Assembly: GCF_018531195.1 (NCBI RefSeq)
Contig: NZ_JAHDYS010000019.1
Span: 1 to 64,000, forward strand
DNA: 64,000 nt
Direction of reading: 5' to 3'
DNA from: Pelotalea chapellei
Lineage (GTDB): Bacteria > Desulfobacterota > Desulfuromonadia > Geobacterales > Pseudopelobacteraceae
The position numbers and the translations under genes were made by a program. How positions within the stretch are numbered: the first letter of the stretch is position 1; each line of letters starts with the position of its first letter. Positions 51,208-58,570 of the stretch are shown one piece after another. Below the pieces are notes generated by a model. The model ran no database searches. It was given only the letters and a program-made list of their open reading frames with translations, and was not told the DNA's origin.

Positions 51208-52452
51208 ATGAAGTTGTTCCTGTTTGTACTCTTTACAGCTATTACGCTTTTTACTTACTGGTTGCGTTTTATCAACCTGCGGCACCTGAAAACCCACGGC
51301 GATACAGTGCCTTTGGGTTTTGAGGGAGCCGTTGATCAGGAAAAACTGCGAGCCAGTTCCGCGTACACCTGCGAGTCCAGCCGTCTGGGATTGTGGGAAT
51401 CATTGTTTGACAACCTGCTGCTGATCGTATTTCTGTTTGGTGGCCTGCTGGCGCTCTATGACAACTTCATTTCCCATCTGGGAGGGACTTTCATCGTCAG
51501 CGGAATTTTCTTTTTTTTGTTGCTGACCTGGTGTCAAACCTTGCTGGGCATACCTTTCAGTCTTCACGGCACCTTTGTTATCGAAGCGCGCTACGGCTTC
51601 AATACCATGACGCCCAAAATGTGGCTGCTGGATTTTTTGAAATCCCAGGCTATCGGCGCAGTGCTGATGGTGCTGTTGATGGGGGCGGTCCTTTGGCTGA
51701 TTGAGTGGAGCCCCCTGCGCTGGTGGTTGTGGGTGTGGGGATTTCTGGCTCTGTTCAGTCTGTTTATGATGTTCATTTCACCCTATGTCATCGAGCCACT
51801 TTTCAACAAATTCGAACCGGTCACCGAGCCGGGGCTGGAGGATGACATCCGCCTCATGATGGAAAAGGCCGGCCTGAAGGTTGGACGGGTGATGCAGATG
51901 GATGCCTCCCGTCGCAGTCGACATTCCAATGCCTACTTTACAGGCATCGGCAAGGTAAAGCGGATAGTGTTGTATGATACCTTGATCAAGCAGATGACCC
52001 ATGGCGAAATTGTGGCGGTGCTTGCTCACGAGATCGGGCATTGGAAGAAAGGGCATATCTGGAAAAGACTCGTGGTGGCGGAAATTATAGCTCTGGCTGG
52101 TTCGTGGCTTACCTTCAGGTTGTTGCAGTGGGAGGGATTGCCAGGTGTGCTGGGGCTGCCCCCGGATCTGTCCTTGCCCGGCAAGCTGATAGTAATAGGC
52201 TTTATCGCTTCTCTGGTGCTGTTTCCGCTTACCCCGTATTCCGCGTGGCGTTCCCGATGTCACGAGCGGGAGGCGGACCGTTTTGCAACCGACCTGACCG
52301 GCCGACCTGAAGACCTGGCTTCGGCATTGGTCAAGCTGTCCGTGGAAAACCTGTCAAACCTCTTCCCCCATCCATTCTATGCCATGTTTCATTACTCTCA
52401 TCCGCCGGTCGTGGATAGAGTGCGGACGCTTAAGGATTGGGCAGGACGGTAA
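51208..52452 (+). CDS. M48-family CAAX-protease-like metallopeptidase (Ste24-like)
   Basis: A 414-residue integral-membrane protease with about seven hydrophobic segments, the HExxH motif VLAHEIGHWKKGH at around residue 275, and the third zinc ligand in SRCHEREADRFA. The N-terminal extension and NTMTPKMWLLDFLK match Ste24/CAAX prenyl protease 1. Bacteria lack prenylated CAAX proteins, so the usual role is membrane-protein quality control. GAGAGAAAGG precedes the ATG. It is the second M48-type protease in the window, after HtpX. Confidence 0.94.
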   Translation: MKLFLFVLFTAITLFTYWLRFINLRHLKTHGDTVPLGFEGAVDQEKLRASSAYTCESSRLGLWESLFDNLLLIVFLFGGLLALYDNFISHLGGTFIVSGIFFFLLLTWCQTLLGIPFSLHGTFVIEARYGFNTMTPKMWLLDFLKSQAIGAVLMVLLMGAVLWLIEWSPLRWWLWVWGFLALFSLFMMFISPYVIEPLFNKFEPVTEPGLEDDIRLMMEKAGLKVGRVMQMDASRRSRHSNAYFTGIGKVKRIVLYDTLIKQMTHGEIVAVLAHEIGHWKKGHIWKRLVVAEIIALAGSWLTFRLLQWEGLPGVLGLPPDLSLPGKLIVIGFIASLVLFPLTPYSAWRSRCHEREADRFATDLTGRPEDLASALVKLSVENLSNLFPHPFYAMFHYSHPPVVDRVRTLKDWAGR

Positions 52453-52499
52453 TTCTGAAACTTTTCATGCCACTGTTGGATAGTTGTGCAATTCAGGCG

Positions 52500-53096
52500 T
52501 TATTCCCGCGAGTAAAGCACGGCCACAGCCCTGGCTCGGCCTTCGCCTACTGCAACCCAGCCATGGAGTTGGCTGGAGTCGTAGTAGATGCTGTCACCGC
52601 TATGCAGGCTGATGATTTCATTGTTGTAGTGAAATTCCAGCTCACCCTCTGTTACGTACAGAAACTCCTCATCTCCTTCATGCTTAAAAAGAAGTTTGTC
52701 ATCCCATTCACGTTTTTCGAACTCCACCAGAAAAGGTTCCATATGTTTATGGCGCAGGCCTGGTGCCAGTGAGTGGTAAATATAAGGCCGGGCTGCATCA
52801 TCGGATGTCTGTCGGAAAATTCTTTCAGGGGCCTCATCACTTCTGGTGAGAACATATTTCTGACGATTGCCTTCGTCCTCAAAGAAAAAGTGAATGTCCA
52901 CCTTGAGCCCCTTGGCGATTTTAAGTAGTGTGGCAAGAGGTGGGATTACCTGCTGATTCTCTATCTGGGAGAGAAGCGGCTTGGACAATGTTGTCAGATC
53001 CGAAAGTTCCTGCAGGGTCAAGCGTTTCTGCTGGCGGAGGGCACGAATTTTTTCGCCGATCCGGAATTCTCTTATCTCTGCCTTGATGTCGGTCAT
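52500..53096 (-). CDS. XRE-family regulator with C-terminal cupin
   Basis: A 198-residue regulator: helix-turn-helix at residues 14-68 (IGEKIRALRQQKRLTLQELSDLTTLSKPLLSQIENQQ) and a cupin at about 105-195 (GDEEFLYVTEGELEFHYNNEIISLHSGDSIYYDSSQLHGW). Such MltR/PuuR-like repressors sense a small metabolite in the cupin. The ligand is unknown. It is divergent from the penicillin-binding-protein gene with 118 bases between, so it could control itself and that gene; no operator was identified. Confidence 0.92.
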   Translation of the reverse strand: MTDIKAEIREFRIGEKIRALRQQKRLTLQELSDLTTLSKPLLSQIENQQVIPPLATLLKIAKGLKVDIHFFFEDEGNRQKYVLTRSDEAPERIFRQTSDDAARPYIYHSLAPGLRHKHMEPFLVEFEKREWDDKLLFKHEGDEEFLYVTEGELEFHYNNEIISLHSGDSIYYDSSQLHGWVAVGEGRARAVAVLYSRE

Positions 53097-53214
53097 CGTG
53101 ATCTCTTTTCTGGGGGAATCAGCTGCACGGGACTATGTTTGCACAACAAACCAACAGGTTCAATGTTTTATGTGTTACATTAAAGACAAATTCTTCTGAA
53201 GGAGTATCAAAAAC

Positions 53215-55245
53215 TTGAATTCTTCGGTCTATTTTTTTTGTAAAAAAAGGTTCTTCGCAACACTGTTGGGAGCCTTCTTGGTTTTGAACCTTTTCCATGT
53301 AGCGGCTGCACAGGAATCGTTTTCCACTCACCCTCCGCTGCCATCCGGATATTCTTCCATACGTGTTTTTGATAACCAGGGGAAGTTTGTCGGCCGAATC
53401 ATGCCGGAACGCAGGTATTGGGTACCAATCAGCCGTATTCCTACATTTTTGCAGAAAGCTGTGGTAGCCGTAGAAGATTCGCGTTTTTATGAGCATAGCG
53501 GGATTGATTTGCGTGGGATTGCCAGGGCATTGGTGAAAGACGTGGTCAAAAGGAGAATGGCTGAAGGGGGATCGACAATAACCCAGCAATTGATCAAAAA
53601 CAAGTTCCTTTCAGGTGAAAAAAGCCTTGACCGTAAGGTCCAGGAAGGTCTGATGGCAATCGAGTTTGAGAAGAAGTATACCAAGCAGCAGATTCTTGAA
53701 ATGTATTTTAACGAAATCTATTACGGGAATGGAGCTTGGGGCATCGCTCAGGCAGCACGTGTTTATTTTGATAAGAATCCGGAAGACCTGACTGATGCCG
53801 AATGTGCCATGTTGGCAGGCATACCGAAATCTCCGGGGCGCTATAATCCACTGGGCAAAACGGCCAATGTCACGGGGCGCAGGGATGTTGTTCTCAAGCG
53901 TATGGTTGATCTAAACATGATCACTCCGCGGCAGAGGCAGGCTCTGCGATCCAATCCGGTTTCAGTTACCAAGCCTGGACAGGTTCCGCAGTATCTTGCA
54001 CATATCCGAAATAAACTGATTGAACGGTATGGAGTCGGAATTATCGAGCAGGGCGGACTGGATGTAATCGCGGCCCTGAATCTTAACTTGCAGAAACAGG
54101 CGGAACAGGCGTTGCGGGAGGGGGTTAAGAAGATATCCCCTGATCTTCAGGGAGCACTGGTGTGTCTTGATGCTGCCACGGGGGATCTTTTGGCAGCCGT
54201 TGGTGGAGTTAATGTTACCCAGGATTCCTATAACCGGGCCTTTGCAGCCAGACGTCAGCCCGGTTCGGCTATTAAACCGTTGATTTATGCGGCTGCTCTT
54301 GAAAATGGATATACTGCTGGCAGCATGTTTAATGATGCACCAGTGGCTTATGATCGAGGAAACAACCAGGTCTGGAAGCCTTTGAACTATGGTCGCAAAA
54401 CCTATGGTGATTTGAGTCTGAGACAAGCCTTGGCTTATTCAAGTAATGTGGTTGCAGTAAAGCTGCTGGATGCCATTCAGGTGCCTTACTTCGTGGAATA
54501 TGCGGGGAAAATGGGGTTGTCCCTGCGGGCTCAGAATGGACTCGCTCTGGCCCTAGGAACTGAAGAAGTCACTTTGAATGAACTAGTGCAGGCATACACT
54601 CCACTGGCTGCCGGAGGTTCGCGGATTGAAGCCAGAAGTATTATTCGGGTGTATGATCGCAGATCCCATGCCTGGACTGAAAATCCCCCCAAAGTCACTC
54701 CCGTCATTTCTCCAGCAGCTGCATTTGTTACCACCCAGATGCTGAAGGATGTAATGACCTATGGAACTGCAAAGAATCTCACTAAGTTCAGTAGCATGTA
54801 CCCATCAGCCGGAAAAACCGGCACAACTGATGATTATCGGGATGCCTGGTTTGTCGGTTACACCCCCCAAATAGTAACCGGCGTCTGGGTGGGATATGAC
54901 AAGCCACGACCAGGAGGGAAAAACTTTACCGGAGGAGTGATTGCCGCTCCAGTCTGGGAAAAGTTCATGCGCAAGGTAGTGGCATCGAAGCAGGCTGTTG
55001 AGTTTACAAAGCCAGAGACAGTTGTTTCCGTTTCTATAGATCCCGCGACTGGCTACTTGTCCACTCCTGGATGTCCTGACAAACGGGATGAATTCTATAT
55101 CGCAGGAACTGAGCCGATTGAGTATTGCCCGAAGCATGGAGATACTGGCGTGCTGTCGCCCGCCACACCGCCAATGGATACTGAAGGAAAACAGATTGGT
55201 GTGGGTACGGAGTTGACAGAAAAGGGTGGGCTGGAAAAAGAATAG
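53215..55245 (+). CDS. Class A penicillin-binding protein (PBP1A-type)
   Basis: A 676-residue bifunctional peptidoglycan synthase. After a single N-terminal hydrophobic segment (FFATLLGAFLVLNLFHVAAA), the GT51 transglycosylase has AVEDSRFYEHSGIDLRGIARAL with the catalytic Glu and GGSTITQQLIKN. The transpeptidase domain has the active Ser in RQPGSAIKPLIYAAALENG, the SSN-type AYSSNVVAVK and KTGTTDDYRDAWFVGY. Signal-peptide-like cleavage near AAA-Q is possible, but PBPs keep the anchor. The start is TTG with GAAGGAG ten bases upstream, as no ATG fits. It builds and cross-links glycan in the periplasm. Confidence 0.95.
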   Translation: MNSSVYFFCKKRFFATLLGAFLVLNLFHVAAAQESFSTHPPLPSGYSSIRVFDNQGKFVGRIMPERRYWVPISRIPTFLQKAVVAVEDSRFYEHSGIDLRGIARALVKDVVKRRMAEGGSTITQQLIKNKFLSGEKSLDRKVQEGLMAIEFEKKYTKQQILEMYFNEIYYGNGAWGIAQAARVYFDKNPEDLTDAECAMLAGIPKSPGRYNPLGKTANVTGRRDVVLKRMVDLNMITPRQRQALRSNPVSVTKPGQVPQYLAHIRNKLIERYGVGIIEQGGLDVIAALNLNLQKQAEQALREGVKKISPDLQGALVCLDAATGDLLAAVGGVNVTQDSYNRAFAARRQPGSAIKPLIYAAALENGYTAGSMFNDAPVAYDRGNNQVWKPLNYGRKTYGDLSLRQALAYSSNVVAVKLLDAIQVPYFVEYAGKMGLSLRAQNGLALALGTEEVTLNELVQAYTPLAAGGSRIEARSIIRVYDRRSHAWTENPPKVTPVISPAAAFVTTQMLKDVMTYGTAKNLTKFSSMYPSAGKTGTTDDYRDAWFVGYTPQIVTGVWVGYDKPRPGGKNFTGGVIAAPVWEKFMRKVVASKQAVEFTKPETVVSVSIDPATGYLSTPGCPDKRDEFYIAGTEPIEYCPKHGDTGVLSPATPPMDTEGKQIGVGTELTEKGGLEKE

Positions 55246-55302
55246 GGATGAAGAGAAGGTACGGGCTAAAATGCTTTCTGGTGAAGCAATCTAGATACTG
55301 AG

Positions 55303-55479
55303 TTATTCAGGTTGAGCCACTGTAATTTCATTCGGTGTCTCTTCTTCAACTGATTCCTCAGAGCTGGTTTCCGGTTCTGAATTATTTTTGGCCAGTTTTC
55401 GCTGAAGCTTTTCATCATTCTTCTTCTTCCGTTCCAATTCTTTTTGTCGTTTCTGAAATTGAAAATTTGGTTTTGCCAT
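55303..55479 (-). CDS. Small conserved Lys/Glu-rich protein
   Basis: A 58-residue protein beginning MAKPNFQFQKRQKELERKKK, with a highly charged helix (residues 8-35) and an acidic, Ser/Thr-rich tail. AGGAG is six bases before the ATG. I recognise the MAKPNF.F.KRQKEL start from short conserved hypothetical proteins in Geobacter and other proteobacteria, often near cold-shock genes as here; no function is known. It converges on the PBP gene 57 bases away and follows the cspA-type gene beyond a terminator. Confidence 0.8.
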   Translation of the reverse strand: MAKPNFQFQKRQKELERKKKNDEKLQRKLAKNNSEPETSSEESVEEETPNEITVAQPE

Positions 55480-55550
55480 AAGTCGCTCCTGTGTGAATGA
55501 AAATCGTTTTGATCTTTAGGATCAGGTAAGAGTGCCTTTTAAGGGGCGAT

Positions 55551-55582
55551 AAAAAAAGACCCCGAGTGGTCCCGGGGTCTTT
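55551..55582 (-). terminator. Terminator of the cold-shock gene
   Basis: Minus strand stem AAAGACCCC / GGGGTCTTT with a 10-base loop (GGGACCACTC) and a T run, 22 bases after the csp stop. Confidence 0.88.
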
Positions 55583-55604
55583 GGGGGCTGCTGAAAAGAG
55601 TGAA

Positions 55605-55805
55605 TTAAATTTTTGTTACGTTTGCTGCCTGAAGACCTTTTGGCCCTTTGGTTACTTCAAACGTCACCCTGTCGCCTTCTGCAAGCGATTTGAATCCGTC
55701 ACCTGCGATAGCTGAAAAATGGCAAAAAACATCCTCTCCACTTTCCTGCTCAAGAAATCCAAAACCCTTGCTGTCGTTAAACCATTTTACTGTTCCGTTT
55801 ACCAT
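55605..55805 (-). CDS. Cold-shock-domain protein
   Basis: A 66-residue CspA-family OB-fold protein. RNP1 is KGFGFLEQ and RNP2 is VFCHFSAI (VFVHF in CspA, so one Cys replaces Val/Ile). The protein melts RNA secondary structure and acts as an RNA chaperone. AGGAG lies 11 bases before the ATG. There is a 5' leader of about 45 bases from a TTGACT/TATTGT promoter. Several paralogues are usual in Geobacter, so a single name would be arbitrary. Confidence 0.95.
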   Translation of the reverse strand: MVNGTVKWFNDSKGFGFLEQESGEDVFCHFSAIAGDGFKSLAEGDRVTFEVTKGPKGLQAANVTKI

Positions 55806-55858
55806 GTGTGTTCTTTCTCCTGAAGCTTATTGTTTTTGTTCGAAATCGAACTATTGAG

Positions 55859-55888
55859 ACAATAACAGCTTTGTTCTATTTGAGTCAA
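55859..55888 (-). promoter_or_regulatory. Promoter of the cold-shock gene
   Basis: Minus strand TTGACT, 18-base spacer, TATTGT. Between it and the start codon lies a GTTCG-AAAT-CGAAC palindrome (55838-55851). Confidence 0.55.
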
Positions 55889-56131
55889 GATGTTTAAAGT
55901 AAGGGACATTTGCAAAACCTGGAATGCGTATCTGGTAATAAAAAAGGAACGCATTTTTTATTTAAATAGTCATCCAATTTAATAATCAAGTTCTTGAATA
56001 GATAGGGAATAAGAGCAAGATACCGTGTCTTATCCATTCAGAATTCAGTTCATTTACAGTATATCTGATACATAAAAGCATATATTCTTTTGCATCACGA
56101 TGAAAAAGTACTCTTTACACTTGGAGCCAGC
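55889..56131. other. AT-rich intergenic region left of the insertion sequence
   Basis: No gene is seen. AATGCGT ... ACGCATT followed by TTTTTATTT (about 55922-55962) is a weak terminator-like hairpin. Base composition is markedly more AT-rich than the rest of the window, continuing to the right of the insertion sequence. Confidence 0.45.
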
Positions 56132-56135
56132 TTAG

Positions 56136-56154
56136 CAGGTCGTTGAATTTCGAC
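56136..56154. repeat. Left terminal inverted repeat of the IS
   Basis: CAGGTCGTTGAATTTCGAC, directly after the TTAG target duplication. Confidence 0.85.
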
Positions 56155-56291
56155 CCTATTTGATTCCTGTTCGATGTTCGAATCGGTTTTTGGGTTTGTT
56201 TCGCTCTTCAGGTTGCTGTGAATTCGTTTTTTTGCTCTTTGTTAACTCATTTTGTTGATGTTTCCAGGCTTCTTGGGGGCAATTCCACCTC

Positions 56292-57386
56292 TCAGGTGAC
56301 ACCAAGGCCCAGGTTTTTCATTCGTACCAGGTTGTAGGCCACTGCGTGAAGGGCAAGTTGCCAGCCGATCTTCTCGATGCCACGGTACATGGTCTTACGT
56401 ATTCTGCCGATGGTCTTCATCCAGCCGAATCCTTCTTCGATCCGCTTTCTGATTTTCTGGCTGACGGCGTAGTTCGGGTGCTTGGTTGTTCGGCCGTCAG
56501 TGGCCGATTTCCGGTTGGTGTCGTTCTGGGCCACATGCGGCGTGATCTTGAGGCTGCGAAGTTCCTTGACGAAGTCTGCGGTGTCGTAGCCTTTGTCGCC
56601 GCCCAAGGTGATACGCCGGGTTGTGCGAGGTAGCTTCTTTACCATTGTCTTGGCCGCTTCACGCTCGCTGGTGCCGGATGCCGTGGTTACCTGGGTCTTG
56701 ACGATCAGGCCGCTGCGGTTCTCCATCAAGGTATGTCCCTGGTAGCAGAGTTTGGACTCCTTGGTCTTACCCTTGCGGTAGAGCCGGGCATTGGGATCGG
56801 TGACGGATGCATGGGTATCGTTCTTGAGCTTCTTACCCTTGAAGTCCACGGTTTCGTTTTTGCCACCGCCTGCTGATGGCGGGCCATCTTTGGGCTTGAA
56901 GCTCTTGATGGAAGCCCATGCTTCGATGAGGGTGCCGTCAACGGTGAAGTGCTCACGGGACAGTAGATGCTTCCTCTCTGCCTGGGCAAGGACACGTGAA
57001 AGGAACTCGGAGGCAACATCTGAACCGATCAATCGTTCCTGATTCGTGGAGAAACTGGAATGGTCCCAGACCTTTTCTTCCAGGCTCATACCGAGAAACC
57101 AGCGAAAAAGAAAGTTGTAGTGGATCTGCTCCACCAACTGCCGGTTGCTGCGGATAGAATACAGAATCATCAGCAATTGCGCTTTCAGTAGCTTCTCCGG
57201 CGGAATCGAATATCTGCCGGTAGTAGCGTACATACTATCAAAGAGCTTATCCATCCCCTTCAGAGCTTCATCGGCCATGGTCCGTATGGCACGCAAGGGA
57301 TGGGTCTTGGGGATAAAGGATTCAGGTGTCACATAGGCAAATATTGCTTCTGTTTGACTGTCGTATCCGCGCATAACTTTCCTCAA
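56292..57386 (-). CDS. IS5-family transposase
   Basis: A 364-residue DDE transposase. The N-terminal domain contains ETVFAYVTPESFIP-like SQTEAIFAYVTPESFIPKTHPLRAIR and RSNRQLVEQIHYNFLFRWFLGM. The catalytic residues appear in HFTVDGTLIEAW (first Asp), TLGGDKGYDTADF (second Asp) and RKRIEEGFGWMKT (Glu, in the Y/R-x3-E-x6-K context). No frameshift or stop interrupts it. The ATG follows a weak AGGAAAG. It is the only gene of the element and shows codon use different from the AT-rich flanks. Confidence 0.94.
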   Translation of the reverse strand: MRKVMRGYDSQTEAIFAYVTPESFIPKTHPLRAIRTMADEALKGMDKLFDSMYATTGRYSIPPEKLLKAQLLMILYSIRSNRQLVEQIHYNFLFRWFLGMSLEEKVWDHSSFSTNQERLIGSDVASEFLSRVLAQAERKHLLSREHFTVDGTLIEAWASIKSFKPKDGPPSAGGGKNETVDFKGKKLKNDTHASVTDPNARLYRKGKTKESKLCYQGHTLMENRSGLIVKTQVTTASGTSEREAAKTMVKKLPRTTRRITLGGDKGYDTADFVKELRSLKITPHVAQNDTNRKSATDGRTTKHPNYAVSQKIRKRIEEGFGWMKTIGRIRKTMYRGIEKIGWQLALHAVAYNLVRMKNLGLGVT

Positions 57387-57439
57387 TGATTACGGTAAAT
57401 TATGCGCAGAAAAGTATCATAAATCAGTGAAAACAGCTA

Positions 57440-57458
57440 GTTGAATTTCAACAACCTG
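57440..57458. repeat. Right terminal inverted repeat of the IS
   Basis: Complement of CAGGTTGTTGAAATTCAAC, followed by the TTAG duplication. Its last 13 bases recur at 156-168. Confidence 0.85.
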
Positions 57459-57462
57459 TTAG

Positions 57463-57937
57463 TTTATTGCCGGCAGCAATCTACTTTTTACAGATCAGAA
57501 TACGTTCCCGGGCACACCCCGTCTCCGTTCAGCCCCCCTGCTTGATGCACTGTTATGGCTTAAGACAGCAAAGTTCTGCTGCAATATGTGTATATATTAA
57601 TTATTCAAGCGCATCCTTTTTGGGGCTGCTGTATATTTTAAAAATACAGGTGAAAAGGGAAACATTTTTGACTAACCATTAAGAATACGAATGTTTATGC
57701 CGAGAATACAAAGTCTGACAGAAGAAGCCCGAGAAGTTATCGTATATGAAAAATATACAGGAAGTGGCACAAGCTGAATTTATTGTTAGGTTTTCTTGCT
57801 GAAAGACTTAGCATTTTCAAAGGCTTATGTATTTTTTTCATAGTTATGCATAAATGGCACAATCAGTGCTGCTGGTCATGGGAGATTGGCTGAAAGTGAA
57901 TCGTTCATGGTTGGTACTGGTGTGCATGAGGAAGTTA
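57463..57937. other. AT-rich non-coding region right of the insertion sequence
   Basis: No gene with a plausible ribosome site or family resemblance is seen over about 475 bases. A 27-codon frame at 57690-57773 lacks a ribosome site. The stretch may be the remains of a gene split or lost around the insertion, but no homologous ends were recognised. Confidence 0.45.
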
Positions 57938-58312
57938 ATGGGTATTTTTGTAACCAATGGCCTGCTTCAGCAGAAGAATATCCAGTATCCTGTGCAGCTT
58001 GAAATTATTTCCAGGACAGGGGCGGTGGTGAGGCTGCAAGGTGAGACCTCCGAGCCTTTGCGACCGGGGGATAATTGCATTTTGCTGCTTGATAAAGGGG
58101 GCGAAGAATTTCTTACGCTCTTAACTAAAGTGGTACATTACAGCTTTACCTTGGTGGGATTGCAATTCATTGAGATTGATGATCAATCTGCCAATGAACT
58201 TGGAGAGATTATAGAAAAATTGGATCGTGAGAAAAACGGTGGTTCGTTTTGCCATTCAGGCTCAATGGGCCTTTTTGCTATCACATCAAGAAGTTACAGA
58301 AATGACTCATAA
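57938..58312 (+). CDS. PilZ-like domain protein, uncertain
   Basis: A 124-residue product whose core, PVQLEIISRTGAVVRLQGETSEPLRPGDNCILLLDKGGEEFLTL, looks like a small beta-barrel of the PilZ type, with the tail GLQFIEIDDQSANELGEII typical of PilZ C-terminal helices. The arginine motif (RxxxR) that binds cyclic-di-GMP is not evident, so it may be a degenerate or truncated receptor. The ATG at 57938 has GAGGAAG close upstream; an earlier start at 57854 has none. It stands alone in the AT-rich zone before the GGDEF-EAL gene. Assignment is tentative. Confidence 0.5.
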   Translation: MGIFVTNGLLQQKNIQYPVQLEIISRTGAVVRLQGETSEPLRPGDNCILLLDKGGEEFLTLLTKVVHYSFTLVGLQFIEIDDQSANELGEIIEKLDREKNGGSFCHSGSMGLFAITSRSYRNDS

Positions 58313-58350
58313 TTCCTGCTTATCTCCATTTTTGACCACATCCATCTCTA

Positions 58351-58387
58351 GACTGTAAAAGGCGATCTGACGGTCGCCTTTGCAGTC
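58351..58387. terminator. Bidirectional-looking hairpin terminator
   Basis: Stem AAAGGCGA / TCGCCTTT, extended outside by GACTG / CAGTC. Follows the PilZ-like gene by about 40 bases. T tracts are short on both strands. Confidence 0.6.
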
Positions 58388-58570
58388 TCTTGCATCGCTT
58401 AACAACCTCGGCAAACAGTCAAACCTACAAACATACTTTTAGAATATTGGCTACATTTACCTTCTCATGAAAGCAGATGTTGTAAAATGTCGACGTATAT
58501 TTTAATGTGTGCACTTGTTTCGTCCCTACGTTGAACAAATGTCTGCTCCTGCTGCTCATGAGGATCGAAA

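Larger units (their letters stand above)
56136..57458 (-). mobile_element. Complete IS5-type insertion sequence, 1323 bp
   Basis: Bounded by near-perfect terminal inverted repeats (16 of 19 bases: CAGGTCGTTGAATTTCGAC versus CAGGTTGTTGAAATTCAAC) and by a 4-bp target duplication TTAG at 56132-56135 and 57459-57462. TTAG fits the YTAR target preference of the IS5 group. The one transposase gene is intact, so the element may still move. Confidence 0.9.

Noticed and set aside
57467-57682. A 71-codon frame right of the insertion sequence
   Set aside because: No ribosome site, odd composition and no recognisable motif; treated as non-coding.
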